From the NCBI GenBank assembly GCA_948471205.1, contig CAOKRT010000012.1, positions 1-48,804 of the forward strand: 48,804 nt of DNA. Direction: 5' to 3'. The translations under genes and the position numbers were made by a program. Shown here piece after piece: positions 25,578 to 34,307 of the stretch. The notes beneath the pieces are model-generated. The model saw only the letters and a list, made by a program, of their open reading frames with translations, did no database searches and was not told the DNA's origin. The first letter of the stretch is position 1. Each line of letters begins with the position of its first letter. Source of the DNA: an uncultured Oscillospiraceae bacterium (GTDB lineage Bacteria > Bacillota > Clostridia > Oscillospirales > Acutalibacteraceae).

Positions 25578-26510
25578 ATGTCTAATGAAAATAAAAAGTT
25601 CAATTACGGTCTCTATGCCGTTACGGTTTTTGCAGCCGTTGCAGTTATTCTTGTTTTAATTACAACATTTACATTTAAAAGCAAGTACGTTGCTTTTGAC
25701 GAAGAAAAAGTTGCCGTTAATTTTACAGATACCATTGCTCAAAAAGGCGACGGCTATAATGCTTACAAATTTACACTCGCTTCAAAAGCAGAAAAATACG
25801 GTGATTTTGTCCGTCAGCAGTTTATGTATCCTGTTATTTATCCCGGATATACGGCAGGAATGGATAAGGATGCGTTTAAAGAACTTCAGGAAAACGGATT
25901 TGATACAGATGCGCATAAATCGGATGCAACAAAAAATGATGACGGAAAGCTTGCCGGTGAGGTTGCAGACAAAATGTATGATTACTATGCCGAACTGATG
26001 CGTACTGTAGGTTGGGACGATTATGCAACCGTTTATACAAATTACTTCAATAAGCTCGCCGAAGTTAGAAAAGAAGTTTTCGGTGACGATTATATGAGCG
26101 ATGAGGTTATGTTTACTGCGCTTGAAGCCAATGTTGCAGCGTACGGAAATTCACTTACCGGAACAGAAAAAAAGCTTGCTGCAGATGAAAAAACAGTTAT
26201 TCAGGAGGAAACAACAGGTTTTTATCAGACTGTTTTCGGAAAAGATTATAAATTTATAACAGAAGCAAAAAATGTTGAAATTATTTCTGATTTAGAAACA
26301 TATAAAGCTTCTCTTTCAGAAGAAGAACTTCAGAAATATGAAATTTCGGCAGATGATATTACCGAAGCGGCAAAGGTACTTGTTGATGTTTCACTGGAAG
26401 ATGGAACCGTGATTGCCTCTGCAGAAATTTATGAGGTAAAAATCGGCAGCACTTGGTATGTTGATAATATTACAACAAATACCCAGGCTTTATATTCTGT
26501 TTCACGCTAA
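25578..26510 (+). CDS. membrane-anchored extracytoplasmic protein, unknown family
   Basis: 310 residues. One N-terminal TM segment (about 12-34) without a lipobox Cys is followed by an acidic, helix-rich, Tyr-containing domain outside the cell. No family is recognised. AGGGGGG before ATG 25578 sets the start. It is transcribed with the GPH symporter and shares its terminator. A role as an accessory or binding subunit of that carrier is a hypothesis from neighbourhood only. Confidence 0.75.
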   Translation: MSNENKKFNYGLYAVTVFAAVAVILVLITTFTFKSKYVAFDEEKVAVNFTDTIAQKGDGYNAYKFTLASKAEKYGDFVRQQFMYPVIYPGYTAGMDKDAFKELQENGFDTDAHKSDATKNDDGKLAGEVADKMYDYYAELMRTVGWDDYATVYTNYFNKLAEVRKEVFGDDYMSDEVMFTALEANVAAYGNSLTGTEKKLAADEKTVIQEETTGFYQTVFGKDYKFITEAKNVEIISDLETYKASLSEEELQKYEISADDITEAAKVLVDVSLEDGTVIASAEIYEVKIGSTWYVDNITTNTQALYSVSR

Positions 26511-26528
26511 AATAAAGAAATACAGTCA

Positions 26529-26558
26529 GCGGACGGCATTTGCCGTCCGCCTTTGTTT
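26529..26558 (+). terminator. terminator of the symporter operon
   Basis: GCGGACGGCA and TGCCGTCCGC (26529-26550) form a 10-bp stem, followed by CTTTGTTTT. Confidence 0.88.
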
Positions 26559-26567
26559 TAATACAAA

Positions 26568-26594
26568 TAAAAAAGACTTCTCGAAAACGAGAAG
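26568..26594 (-). terminator. terminator of ilvE
   Basis: Minus strand: CTTCTCG, loop TTTT, CGAGAAG, then GTCTTTTTT. It lies 17 bp past the stop of the aminotransferase gene, back to back with the plus-strand terminator. Confidence 0.85.
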
Positions 26595-26610
26595 CCCTTT
26601 TAAATACTGT

Positions 26611-27642
26611 TTAATCTATTTTTATTTCATGCACCCATCCTGCAGGACCTTCAATTGTGCCCATCTGAATACCTGTAAGTGTATCATACAGCTTTTTGAT
26701 AACAGGACCCATTTCATTCATACCGCTTGGGAAGCAGATTTCATTGCCATGGTCAACAATTTTGCCTACAGGGCTTATTACAGCCGCTGTGCCGCAAAGT
26801 CCGCATTCTGCAAAATCCTTAACTTCTTCTAATTTTACAGGGCGGTGTTCAACCTTCATGCCAAGAATTTGTTCTGCAACAACACAAAGTGAACGCCTTG
26901 TGATGGATGGAAGAATGGAATCGGATTCAGGAGTAACAATTGTGCCGTCCTTTGTTACAAACAGGAAATTGGCACCGCCAGTTTCTTCAACGTATGTTCT
27001 TGTTGCGGCGTCAAGATACATGTTTTCATCAAAACCGTTATTATGTGCATCAACAATTGCATAAAGGCTCATTGCATAATTAAGTCCTGCCTTAATATGT
27101 CCGGTGCCGTGCGGAGCAGCTCTGTCAAAATCACATACACGAATTGTTATGGGCTTTGCGCCACCTTTAAAATAAGGTCCAACCGGAGTGCAGAACATTC
27201 TGAACTGATATTCGTCAGCAGGTTTAACACCGATAACGGAGTTTGAACCGAACATAAACGGACGTATGTAAAGCGTTGCTCCCGAACCGTAAGGAGGAAC
27301 CCATTCAGCATTGGCTTTAACAACCTTTTCAACTGCTTCTATAAACTTGTCCTCAGGGAAAACAGGCATTTGAAGTCTTCTTGCGGAATCAGCAAGACGG
27401 GCAGCATTTAAATCCGGGCGGAAGCAAACAATTCTGCCGTCAGCGGTTGTGTATGCTTTAAGACCTTCAAAAATGGTTTGTGCATATTGAAGAACGCAGG
27501 CACATTCGCTCATTGTAATGGTGCTTTCCGCTGTAAGAGTGCCGTCGTCCCATTTACCGTCTTTAAAATCGGATACAAATCTGAAATCAGTCGGCATATA
27601 GCCGAAGCCGATATTGGACCAGTCAATATTTTTCTTTTCCAT
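26611..27642 (-). CDS. ilvE: branched-chain amino acid aminotransferase
   Basis: A PLP-dependent transaminase interconverting Leu, Ile and Val with their 2-oxoacids. 343 residues, the length of the fold-type IV bacterial/eukaryotic BCAT form (type II). The PLP Lys is at about 184 in GTGHIKAGLNY; the region before it has RPFMFGSNSVIGVKP, and after it YVEETGGANFLFV, and near the end CGTAAVISPV. ATG 27642 follows GAAAGGAAG; a frame opens earlier at 27660. Monocistronic with its own promoter and terminator. Confidence 0.95.
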   Translation of the reverse strand: MEKKNIDWSNIGFGYMPTDFRFVSDFKDGKWDDGTLTAESTITMSECACVLQYAQTIFEGLKAYTTADGRIVCFRPDLNAARLADSARRLQMPVFPEDKFIEAVEKVVKANAEWVPPYGSGATLYIRPFMFGSNSVIGVKPADEYQFRMFCTPVGPYFKGGAKPITIRVCDFDRAAPHGTGHIKAGLNYAMSLYAIVDAHNNGFDENMYLDAATRTYVEETGGANFLFVTKDGTIVTPESDSILPSITRRSLCVVAEQILGMKVEHRPVKLEEVKDFAECGLCGTAAVISPVGKIVDHGNEICFPSGMNEMGPVIKKLYDTLTGIQMGTIEGPAGWVHEIKID

Positions 27643-27675
27643 AGTAAAACTTCCTTTCAAATGATATATGGTTTA

Positions 27676-27704
27676 ATTTTACTACCATTATTTTCTGTTG
27701 TCAA
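27676..27704 (-). promoter_or_regulatory. promoter of ilvE
   Basis: Minus strand: TTGACA (27704-27699), 17-bp spacer, TAAAAT (27681-27676). The leader would be under 35 nt, too short for a T-box. Confidence 0.8.
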
Positions 27705-27754
27705 CAATTTACGGTGCCGAATTCTTTATTTATATAAATTAAAATATACATACA

Positions 27755-27783
27755 TTGACAAATTTGTTTAAAACTGTTATAAA
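27755..27783 (+). promoter_or_regulatory. promoter of the NSS symporter-flavodiiron operon
   Basis: TTGACA at 27755-27760, 17-bp spacer, TATAAA at 27778-27783. Confidence 0.82.
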
Positions 27784-27815
27784 TAGATTAATATTTTTAA
27801 TACAGAGGTTTTGTT

Positions 27816-29171
27816 ATGGAAAAAAGCAGAAGTAATTTTACAGGCAGCATCGGTTTTATTTTTGCGGCTGCCAGTTCTGCCGTAGGTCTTGGAAATCTGT
27901 GGCGTTTCCCGTATCTTGCCGCAAAATACGGCGGCGGCATTTTTTTACTTGTTTATCTTGTTCTGGCTGTTACATTCGGATTTACTCTTATGATAACGGA
28001 AATTGCAATCGGCAGAAAAACACGCCTGAGCCCTATGGAAGCATTTGGTTCGCTTAATAAAAAATGGAGATGGCTCGGAAAGATTACAACGCTTGTGCCT
28101 GTTCTGATTCTTCCGTATTATTGTGTTATCGGCGGTTGGGTAACAAAATACGGCACAGTTATGATATCGGGTGCGGTTTCGTCGTCGGCAGATGATAATT
28201 ATTTTCCGTCATTTATTTCCGCAACGGCATCGCCGCTTATATTTTTCTTCATTTTTGCTGTTCTTGTTGCGGTTATTATTTTTCTTGGTGTAAATAAAGG
28301 CATTGAAAAATTAGGGAAAATACTTATGCCCATGCTTCTTGTTCTTACAATCGGGCTTACGGTTTTTGTTTTAACAAGAAAAGGTGCAGGTGCCGGCGTG
28401 GCGTATTATCTGAAACCTGATTTCTCAAATTTAAGTATTAAAACAGTGCTTGCGGCGCTCGGTCAGTTATTCTTTTCTATGAGTCTTGCAATGGGAATTA
28501 TGATAACCTACGGTTCTTATGTAAGAAAAGAAGAAAATATTGAAAAATCCGTGCGGCAGATTGAAATGTTTGATACACTGATTGCCTTTCTTGCTGGACT
28601 AATGATAGTGCCTGCTGTTTTTGCATATTCAGGCGGGGATGCAGATGCGCTTGGAAAAGGTCCGAGTCTAATGTTTGTAACACTTCCGAAAGTGTTTAAT
28701 GAAATGCCGTTTGGCGGTGTTGTAGGCGCACTGTTCTTTATTCTTGTGTTTTTTGCTGCGCTTACCAGCGCTGTTTCGGTTATGGAAGCAATTGTAGCCG
28801 GTATTGATGATAAATATCATATAGGCAGAAAAAAAGCAACAGCAATTGTTTTTGTATATGCGGCGGCAATCGGTACATTATGTTCGCTTGGCTTTGGTTT
28901 GCTCAGTAATATTACAGTTATTGGTTTCGGTATTCTGGATTTTCTTGATTTTATGTCAAACAGTGTGCTTATGCCTATTGTGGGAATGCTTACCTGTATT
29001 ATTATCGGCTTTATTGTTAAGCCGAAAGCTGTAATAGATGAGGTTGAGCTGAACGGAAAATTCAAAATGAAGCGTTTTTATACTGTGATGGTAAAATGGA
29101 TAGCACCTATCTGTATTTTAATAATACTTGTGTCATCCATTCTTGATGCGCTTGGAATTGTAAAGCTGTAG
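27816..29171 (+). CDS. neurotransmitter:sodium symporter (NSS) family transporter
   Basis: A Na+-coupled carrier of 451 residues, probably for amino acids. TM1 has the NSS signature AAASSAVGLGNLWRFPYLAA with the unwound Gly-containing stretch; TM3 has PYYCVIGGW; TM6 has a Phe/Ser/Met-rich LGQLFFSMSLAMGIMITYGSY. About 11 TM segments are visible, the short LeuT/MhsT-like bacterial form. The substrate cannot be fixed. The flavodiiron gene begins 28 bp after its stop, so both are probably on one transcript. Confidence 0.92.
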   Translation: MEKSRSNFTGSIGFIFAAASSAVGLGNLWRFPYLAAKYGGGIFLLVYLVLAVTFGFTLMITEIAIGRKTRLSPMEAFGSLNKKWRWLGKITTLVPVLILPYYCVIGGWVTKYGTVMISGAVSSSADDNYFPSFISATASPLIFFFIFAVLVAVIIFLGVNKGIEKLGKILMPMLLVLTIGLTVFVLTRKGAGAGVAYYLKPDFSNLSIKTVLAALGQLFFSMSLAMGIMITYGSYVRKEENIEKSVRQIEMFDTLIAFLAGLMIVPAVFAYSGGDADALGKGPSLMFVTLPKVFNEMPFGGVVGALFFILVFFAALTSAVSVMEAIVAGIDDKYHIGRKKATAIVFVYAAAIGTLCSLGFGLLSNITVIGFGILDFLDFMSNSVLMPIVGMLTCIIIGFIVKPKAVIDEVELNGKFKMKRFYTVMVKWIAPICILIILVSSILDALGIVKL

Positions 29172-29199
29172 AAATTATATAAAACGGAGGATGAATAAA

Positions 29200-30360
29200 A
29201 TGATTAAAGTAACAGAAAGTATAAAATATATCGGTGTTGATGACAAGGATATAGATTTGTTTGAAAGCCAGTATATTGTGCCCAATGGAATTTCATACAA
29301 TTCATATGTGATTCTTGATGAAAAAATTGCAGTTATGGATACAGTTGATGCCAGAAAAACAGATGAATGGTTTGAAAATCTTGAAAAAGAACTTGGCGGA
29401 AGAACGCCGGATTATCTTGTGATATTGCATCTGGAACCGGACCATGCCGCAAATATTCAGAAGCTTACGGAAAAATATCCGTCCGTTACGCTTGTGGGAA
29501 ATGCAAAAACCTTTGCTATGCTTCCGCAGTTCTTTGATATTGATGCATCTGTGAAAAAGCTTACTGTTAAAGAAGGCGATACCCTTTCGCTCGGCACCCA
29601 TAATCTTACATTTGTTATGGCGCCGATGGTGCACTGGCCGGAGGTTATGGTTGCATATGAAAGCAGTGAAAAAGTGCTTTTCTCAGCAGACGGTTTCGGA
29701 AAATTCGGCGCGCTTGACTGTGATGAGGACTGGGCATGCGAAGCAAGACGCTATTATTTCAATATTGTAGGAAAATACGGCGGACCTGTTCAGACACTTC
29801 TTAAAAAAGCGGCAGGGCTTGATATTCAGATCATCTGCCCGCTGCACGGTCCGATATTAACAGAAAATCTTGGATATTACATGAATCTTTATGATATATG
29901 GTCATCATACCGTGCAGAAGCAGAGGGTGTTTTCATTGCTTATGCCTCTATTCACGGAAATACAGCTAAGGCGGCTTTGAAAATGAAAGAAATTCTGGAA
30001 GCAAAGGGCTGTAAAAAGGTTGCTGTTTCAGATTTGTCAAGAGATGATATCGCAGAAGCTGTTGAGGATGCTTTTAAATACGGCAAAATGGTGCTGATGG
30101 CAGCAAGCTATGACGGTGGTGTATTTCCTCCGATGGAAGCATTTCTGCATCATCTTAAAAGCAAGGCATATCAGAACAGAAAGGTTGCTTTGGCTGAAAA
30201 CGGATCATGGGCGCCATGTGCAGCAAAAGCAATGCTTTCCGTGCTGGACTCTATGAAAAATGTTGAAGTATGTGAAAATAAAGTTACAATAAAGTCCGTA
30301 ATGAAAGATGCGGATATTTCTGCAATGGAAGCGCTTGCAGATGCAATTCTGGCTGATTAA
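29200..30360 (+). CDS. flavodiiron protein (A-type flavoprotein, O2/NO reductase)
   Basis: A cytoplasmic oxygen- or NO-reducing enzyme that protects anaerobes. 386 residues. The metallo-beta-lactamase-like domain has a complete diiron ligand set: His77, Glu79, Asp81 (HLEPDH, plus His82), His145 (VHWPEV), Asp164 (SADGFG) and His216 (PLHGP). The C-terminal flavodoxin domain (about 245-386) has the FMN loop AYASIHGNTAKAA. No rubredoxin or NADH oxidoreductase domain is fused, so an outside rubredoxin must donate electrons. GGAGG abuts ATG 29191, so ATG 29200 is the better start. Confidence 0.94.
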   Translation: MIKVTESIKYIGVDDKDIDLFESQYIVPNGISYNSYVILDEKIAVMDTVDARKTDEWFENLEKELGGRTPDYLVILHLEPDHAANIQKLTEKYPSVTLVGNAKTFAMLPQFFDIDASVKKLTVKEGDTLSLGTHNLTFVMAPMVHWPEVMVAYESSEKVLFSADGFGKFGALDCDEDWACEARRYYFNIVGKYGGPVQTLLKKAAGLDIQIICPLHGPILTENLGYYMNLYDIWSSYRAEAEGVFIAYASIHGNTAKAALKMKEILEAKGCKKVAVSDLSRDDIAEAVEDAFKYGKMVLMAASYDGGVFPPMEAFLHHLKSKAYQNRKVALAENGSWAPCAAKAMLSVLDSMKNVEVCENKVTIKSVMKDADISAMEALADAILAD

Positions 30361-30371
30361 TATAAAATGCG

Positions 30372-30401
30372 GCGGATAAGGGATTACCTTATCCGCTTTT
30401 T
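30372..30401 (+). terminator. terminator after the flavodiiron gene
   Basis: GCGGATAAGG (30372-30381), loop GATTA, CCTTATCCGC (30387-30396), five T. Confidence 0.92.
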
Positions 30402-30463
30402 GTTTGTAAAAACCATGCGTTTGCTGCACGGCTGATTTTTTATGAAAATATTTGTAAATGATA

Positions 30464-30492
30464 TTGATAAACATTAATTTTTACATTATAAT
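30464..30492 (+). promoter_or_regulatory. promoter of the third MFS gene
   Basis: TTGATA at 30464-30469, 17-bp spacer, TATAAT at 30487-30492. Confidence 0.75.
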
Positions 30493-30525
30493 CATAAGTG
30501 TAATAAATTTTTGGGAGAGGATATT

Positions 30526-32028
30526 ATGGCACAGGTTAAAACGTATTCGGGAAAAGAGCGTAATATGTACCTTACCGGGCTTTTCGGGCAAAATATGATT
30601 TATAATATTGTAGCAACAGGGCTATATTATTATTTTCAGAATGTAATTTGCCTTCCTGCAATTGCGCTTGGATGGATTTTTGCACTTGCCCGTGTATGGG
30701 ATGCAATTAATGACCCGATTATGGGTTCTATTGTTGATAAAACAAAAAGCAGATGGGGCAAATGCCGCCCGTATCTGATTTTTTCGCCTGTTGTAATCTG
30801 TGTTATTACCTGTGTTGCATTTTTAAACGGAAATTATGCCTCTGCAAAGGCAGACGGCAGAAGCACGGCAATGATTTTCATTGTTGCGTGGGCTGCAATT
30901 TCCTATGTTTTATGGGGTATGTGCTATACGGTGGGCGATATTCCGCTTTGGGGCATCATAAGCCGTATGAGTGAAGATGAAAAAGACAGGTCTACACTTA
31001 TTTCCCTTGCGCGGATTGTTGCCGCAATCGGGGCAGGCGCAGTTGTAATTTCCATTATTGCCGTTTCGCAGGCCGTTAATGGAATGCTTTCCAAGGCAAG
31101 TGATGCGCAGGCAGGTTTTATCATTATAGGCATTGTGTTTACTGTTGTTGCTTCTGTTCTGTTCCAGTTTGCGGGCATAGGTACAAAAGAAAAGGTGCCT
31201 GTATCATCCGAAACAAAAACCATGAAAGAAAGCATTGCACTTATGTGGAACTGTGTTCCGTTCAGACGAGTGCTTATAAGCGGTATTCTTCGCTCTCCAA
31301 TGCAGCTTATGATGATTGTTGCAATGACGCTGTTTACATATTATTACTGCGGCGGAAATCTGACAACGGCATTTACGGATATAAATAAACTTGTTATTGT
31401 TTTAATTATTGCTGGCGGTTTGTTTGCCGGGCAGTTTATTGCAATGGGAGTTTGTCCTTCTCTTTTGAAAAGATTTGATGCGAAAACCGTATACAACCTT
31501 TTCAGCGGTCTTTCGGCAATTCCAATGGCGCTTATTTTTGTGGTATATCTTATAGACCCTGCCGGTCTTGATAAAATTCATTGGGTTATTGTTGAAGGAA
31601 TACTGCTTCTTGGCGCAGGAGCAGGTCTCGGCGGTTCAAGTGTTTGCCAGTCGGTTATGATTTCAGACTGTATTGATTATGAAGAATATCACCATGGCTT
31701 CAGACCGGACGGTGTGTTTTTCAGCGGTCAAAGTTTTATAACAAAGTTTCAGGCCGGCATCGCTTCTATTGTTTCCGCTTATGTTTATGCTGCGGTAGGG
31801 TATACCGATGTAAATATTGCATCTATGAATGCGGCGCTTGAAAACGGTGCAAACTTTGCAGCAGATTATCCGGATTATGCAAAAGCAATGTGGCTTCTTA
31901 TATCCATTCCTCCGGCAATCGGCATGGTTATTTCTATTATTCCTACCCTTAAATATGAACTGGACAGAAAAACACATGATAAAATTCTTGCTGAGCTTGT
32001 GGAAAAGCACAGTCGGGATGCGACATAA
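30526..32028 (+). CDS. GPH-family sugar:cation symporter
   Basis: 500 residues with about 12 TM segments. Family features are clear: WDAINDPIMGSIVDKTKSRWGKCRPYL near TM2, with the cation-site Asp pair, and MISDCIDYEEYHHGFRPDGVFFSGQSF late. It is closer to the classical MelB/YicJ form than the carrier at 24071. GGGAGAGG before ATG 30526 sets the start (TTG 30511 is in frame upstream). Monocistronic, with no sugar-degrading gene alongside. Confidence 0.9.
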   Translation: MAQVKTYSGKERNMYLTGLFGQNMIYNIVATGLYYYFQNVICLPAIALGWIFALARVWDAINDPIMGSIVDKTKSRWGKCRPYLIFSPVVICVITCVAFLNGNYASAKADGRSTAMIFIVAWAAISYVLWGMCYTVGDIPLWGIISRMSEDEKDRSTLISLARIVAAIGAGAVVISIIAVSQAVNGMLSKASDAQAGFIIIGIVFTVVASVLFQFAGIGTKEKVPVSSETKTMKESIALMWNCVPFRRVLISGILRSPMQLMMIVAMTLFTYYYCGGNLTTAFTDINKLVIVLIIAGGLFAGQFIAMGVCPSLLKRFDAKTVYNLFSGLSAIPMALIFVVYLIDPAGLDKIHWVIVEGILLLGAGAGLGGSSVCQSVMISDCIDYEEYHHGFRPDGVFFSGQSFITKFQAGIASIVSAYVYAAVGYTDVNIASMNAALENGANFAADYPDYAKAMWLLISIPPAIGMVISIIPTLKYELDRKTHDKILAELVEKHSRDAT

Positions 32029-32060
32029 TTATAAAATTGCATAAATAGCGGTGCATTTAA

Positions 32061-32089
32061 ACAAGAGAGTTTTTACTCTCTTGTTTTTT
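32061..32089 (+). terminator. terminator after the third MFS gene
   Basis: ACAAGAGAGT (32061-32070), loop TTTT, ACTCTCTTGT (32075-32084), then T run. Confidence 0.9.
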
Positions 32090-32098
32090 ATTTCGCAA

Positions 32099-32132
32099 AG
32101 CGACAATTTTTTTAATCACACCGTCTTATAAT
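32099..32132 (+). promoter_or_regulatory. possible Spo0A-controlled promoter of spoIIE
   Basis: TATAAT at 32127-32132 has no -35 box at 17 bp. AGCGACA at 32099-32105 matches five of seven bases of the 0A box TTCGACA and ends 21 bp before the -10, the unusual spacing known from Spo0A-activated spoIIE/spoIIG promoters of Bacillus. A second weak match, TTCGCAA, abuts it at 32092-32098. Confidence 0.4.
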
Positions 32133-32175
32133 ATCTTGGATGAGGGGAATAATTTAATTTTGCGGATGTGTAAAA

Positions 32176-34287
32176 ATGAAAACTGTTACCCGAAAAAAAG
32201 AAGAATTAACAAAAAAAATCAAAAAAGGAAAATCGGCAGATATAATAACTGCTGCAGCATATTTTATTTTAGGCTTTATTTTAAGCAGTTGTTTTGTACT
32301 CAGAAGTGCATCGCCTTTTTCCATTTCATTTATTTCTGTATCAAAACGAAACGGCTTTTTGTATTCTGCGCTTGGAAGTGCGGCAGGCTATCTGCTGTTT
32401 TGCCCTGAAAGTTTTGCAAGATATGCCGTGGCGGTAGTTATTGTTTCTCTCGGAACTTTTGCTGTATCGCTGGCAGATTTAAAAAATCAGCCGCATCTTC
32501 CTATGCTGATATCCTTTCTCTCTCTGTTTGCAACAGGCATGGTTGTTGATATTAAAACCGGGGCAGTTACCATGCAGTATGCTCTTACTGCGGCTGAAAG
32601 CCTTCTCGGTCTCGGCGGTGCATTTTTCTTTTTTAAAGCAATAAACTGCAATTTTAAACGTTTTCGTTTCAAAGCGCTGCCTGTTTCTGATTTAACGTGT
32701 ATCATTATTTCCTGTGCTGTAATATTGATGAGTCTTTCAAGGCTTACAATCGGAAATGTATCTCCGGCAAGAATGACTGCTGTGCTGATTATACTTCTTA
32801 TAACACGCTATGGTTCGGATAAGCTTGGTATTATTCTTTCGCTTTCTTTTGGTTTATCTCTTGGGCTTGAAAGCCGTGAAACGGTGTTTCTTGCCGGTGC
32901 ATATGCATTTTCCGCACTGCTTGCTGTATTGTTCTGCCCCGTTGGCAAATGGAGTGCGGCATTGTCCTTTACAGTGTCTACGGCACTTTTTGCAATTGCA
33001 TCAGGTTCGCAGACAGGAATCTATATTGCACTTGAAGCTATGGCATCCAGTATCGTTTTTGCGCTGATTCCATCTGCCGCAACAAAAAAAATTGAAGAAT
33101 TTTTTCATGGCAATGATGACATAACACCGGACGGTTCTTTAAGAAAAAGCCTTGTGGTCAGGCTGAAATTTGCTTCTTCGGCAATGACGAATATAAGCGA
33201 ATGCGTAAACGAAGTTCGTGAGAAAATAAATGAAATTCATATTAAAAATGCAGAAAAAAACAAAGATGAACTGACAGAGGAGGAATATATATCACAGGAA
33301 ATAATAAATGCAAAAACAAATGAGATAAGAGTTGTTGCATCAGACCAGTTTTTTTCAATTGCTGATATGCTTGCAGATCTTGCCAAGGAATTTGATGAAG
33401 CGGAATATTTTGATAATATTGCAGCAGGCAGAATCCGCCGCCTTCTTGGCGAATATGAAATTTATCCGAAAAACATATCTGTTATAGAAGATCAGTATGG
33501 CAGAGTAAGAATTGAAATTATGACAAACGGCAGGGAAACCATGCTGTCAAGAGCTGATATTCAAAAGGAAATTTCAAAAATCTGCGGCCGAAATTTTGAA
33601 AAAGGAAAGGTTACTCATTTTCGTGACGATTCTATGATAACCTTTGCGGAAAGGCCGAATTACAGCTTTGAGATAGGCTTTGCGCAGCATAGCGCGGAAG
33701 GCAGGCTGTGCGGAGATACCATTAAACTTGTAAATGACGGCAAGGGTCACAGTATTCTGATTATCAGCGACGGAATGGGCAAAGGCGGCAGAGCGGCTCT
33801 TGACGGTGCGATGGGTGCCGGCCTTCTTTCAAGACTTCTTTCGGCAGGTTTCGGATTTGACAGTGCGCTTAAAGTGGTAAATTCTGCTCTTTTGGTTAAA
33901 TCAAATGAAGAAAGCCTGGCTACAATAGACTGTGCTTCTGTTGATTTATTCACAGGCAGAGTTGATTTGTATAAGGCGGGTGCACCGGCTACGTTTATTG
34001 TTAAAGGCAGCCGTGTAACCAAATGCGAACTGTCCTCAATGCCTGCAGGTATTTTAAGAGGCATTGAATTTGCAAAAAGAACAGCGGTGCTGAGCAGCGG
34101 AAATCTGATTGTTATGACCAGTGACGGCATAACGGAAACCGGCGGAGAATGGCTGCCGGCGCTGTTAAAAGGATTTGAGGGCGTTTCCTGCCAGGAAATA
34201 GCGGATACAGTTTTAAGAGAAGCTCTGAATATTTCAAAAGATAAAAAAGAAGATGACATGAGTATTATTGTTGCACGGCTTAAATAG
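32176..34287 (+). CDS. spoIIE: stage II sporulation protein E (PP2C phosphatase)
   Basis: A membrane-bound PP2C-type phosphatase that dephosphorylates SpoIIAA and so frees sigma-F in the forespore. 703 residues, shorter than the ~827 of B. subtilis. The basic N-terminal tail is followed by about 8-10 TM segments (roughly 23-290), a central domain (about 300-480), and the phosphatase (about 500-703) with metal-site Asp residues in LIISDGMGKGGRAA and MTSDGITETGGEW. The start has only a weak ribosome site. glmS follows after 20 bp. Confidence 0.92.
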   Translation: MKTVTRKKEELTKKIKKGKSADIITAAAYFILGFILSSCFVLRSASPFSISFISVSKRNGFLYSALGSAAGYLLFCPESFARYAVAVVIVSLGTFAVSLADLKNQPHLPMLISFLSLFATGMVVDIKTGAVTMQYALTAAESLLGLGGAFFFFKAINCNFKRFRFKALPVSDLTCIIISCAVILMSLSRLTIGNVSPARMTAVLIILLITRYGSDKLGIILSLSFGLSLGLESRETVFLAGAYAFSALLAVLFCPVGKWSAALSFTVSTALFAIASGSQTGIYIALEAMASSIVFALIPSAATKKIEEFFHGNDDITPDGSLRKSLVVRLKFASSAMTNISECVNEVREKINEIHIKNAEKNKDELTEEEYISQEIINAKTNEIRVVASDQFFSIADMLADLAKEFDEAEYFDNIAAGRIRRLLGEYEIYPKNISVIEDQYGRVRIEIMTNGRETMLSRADIQKEISKICGRNFEKGKVTHFRDDSMITFAERPNYSFEIGFAQHSAEGRLCGDTIKLVNDGKGHSILIISDGMGKGGRAALDGAMGAGLLSRLLSAGFGFDSALKVVNSALLVKSNEESLATIDCASVDLFTGRVDLYKAGAPATFIVKGSRVTKCELSSMPAGILRGIEFAKRTAVLSSGNLIVMTSDGITETGGEWLPALLKGFEGVSCQEIADTVLREALNISKDKKEDDMSIIVARLK

Positions 34288-34307
34288 CGTTTTAAGGAGA
34301 GATTGTG

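Noticed and set aside
27643-27675. T-box leader for the branched-chain aminotransferase gene
   Set aside because: The promoter lies so close to the gene that the leader is under 35 nt, with no specifier or antiterminator.
34288-34307. glmS ribozyme upstream of glmS
   Set aside because: Only 20 bp separate spoIIE from glmS, far too short for the ribozyme.
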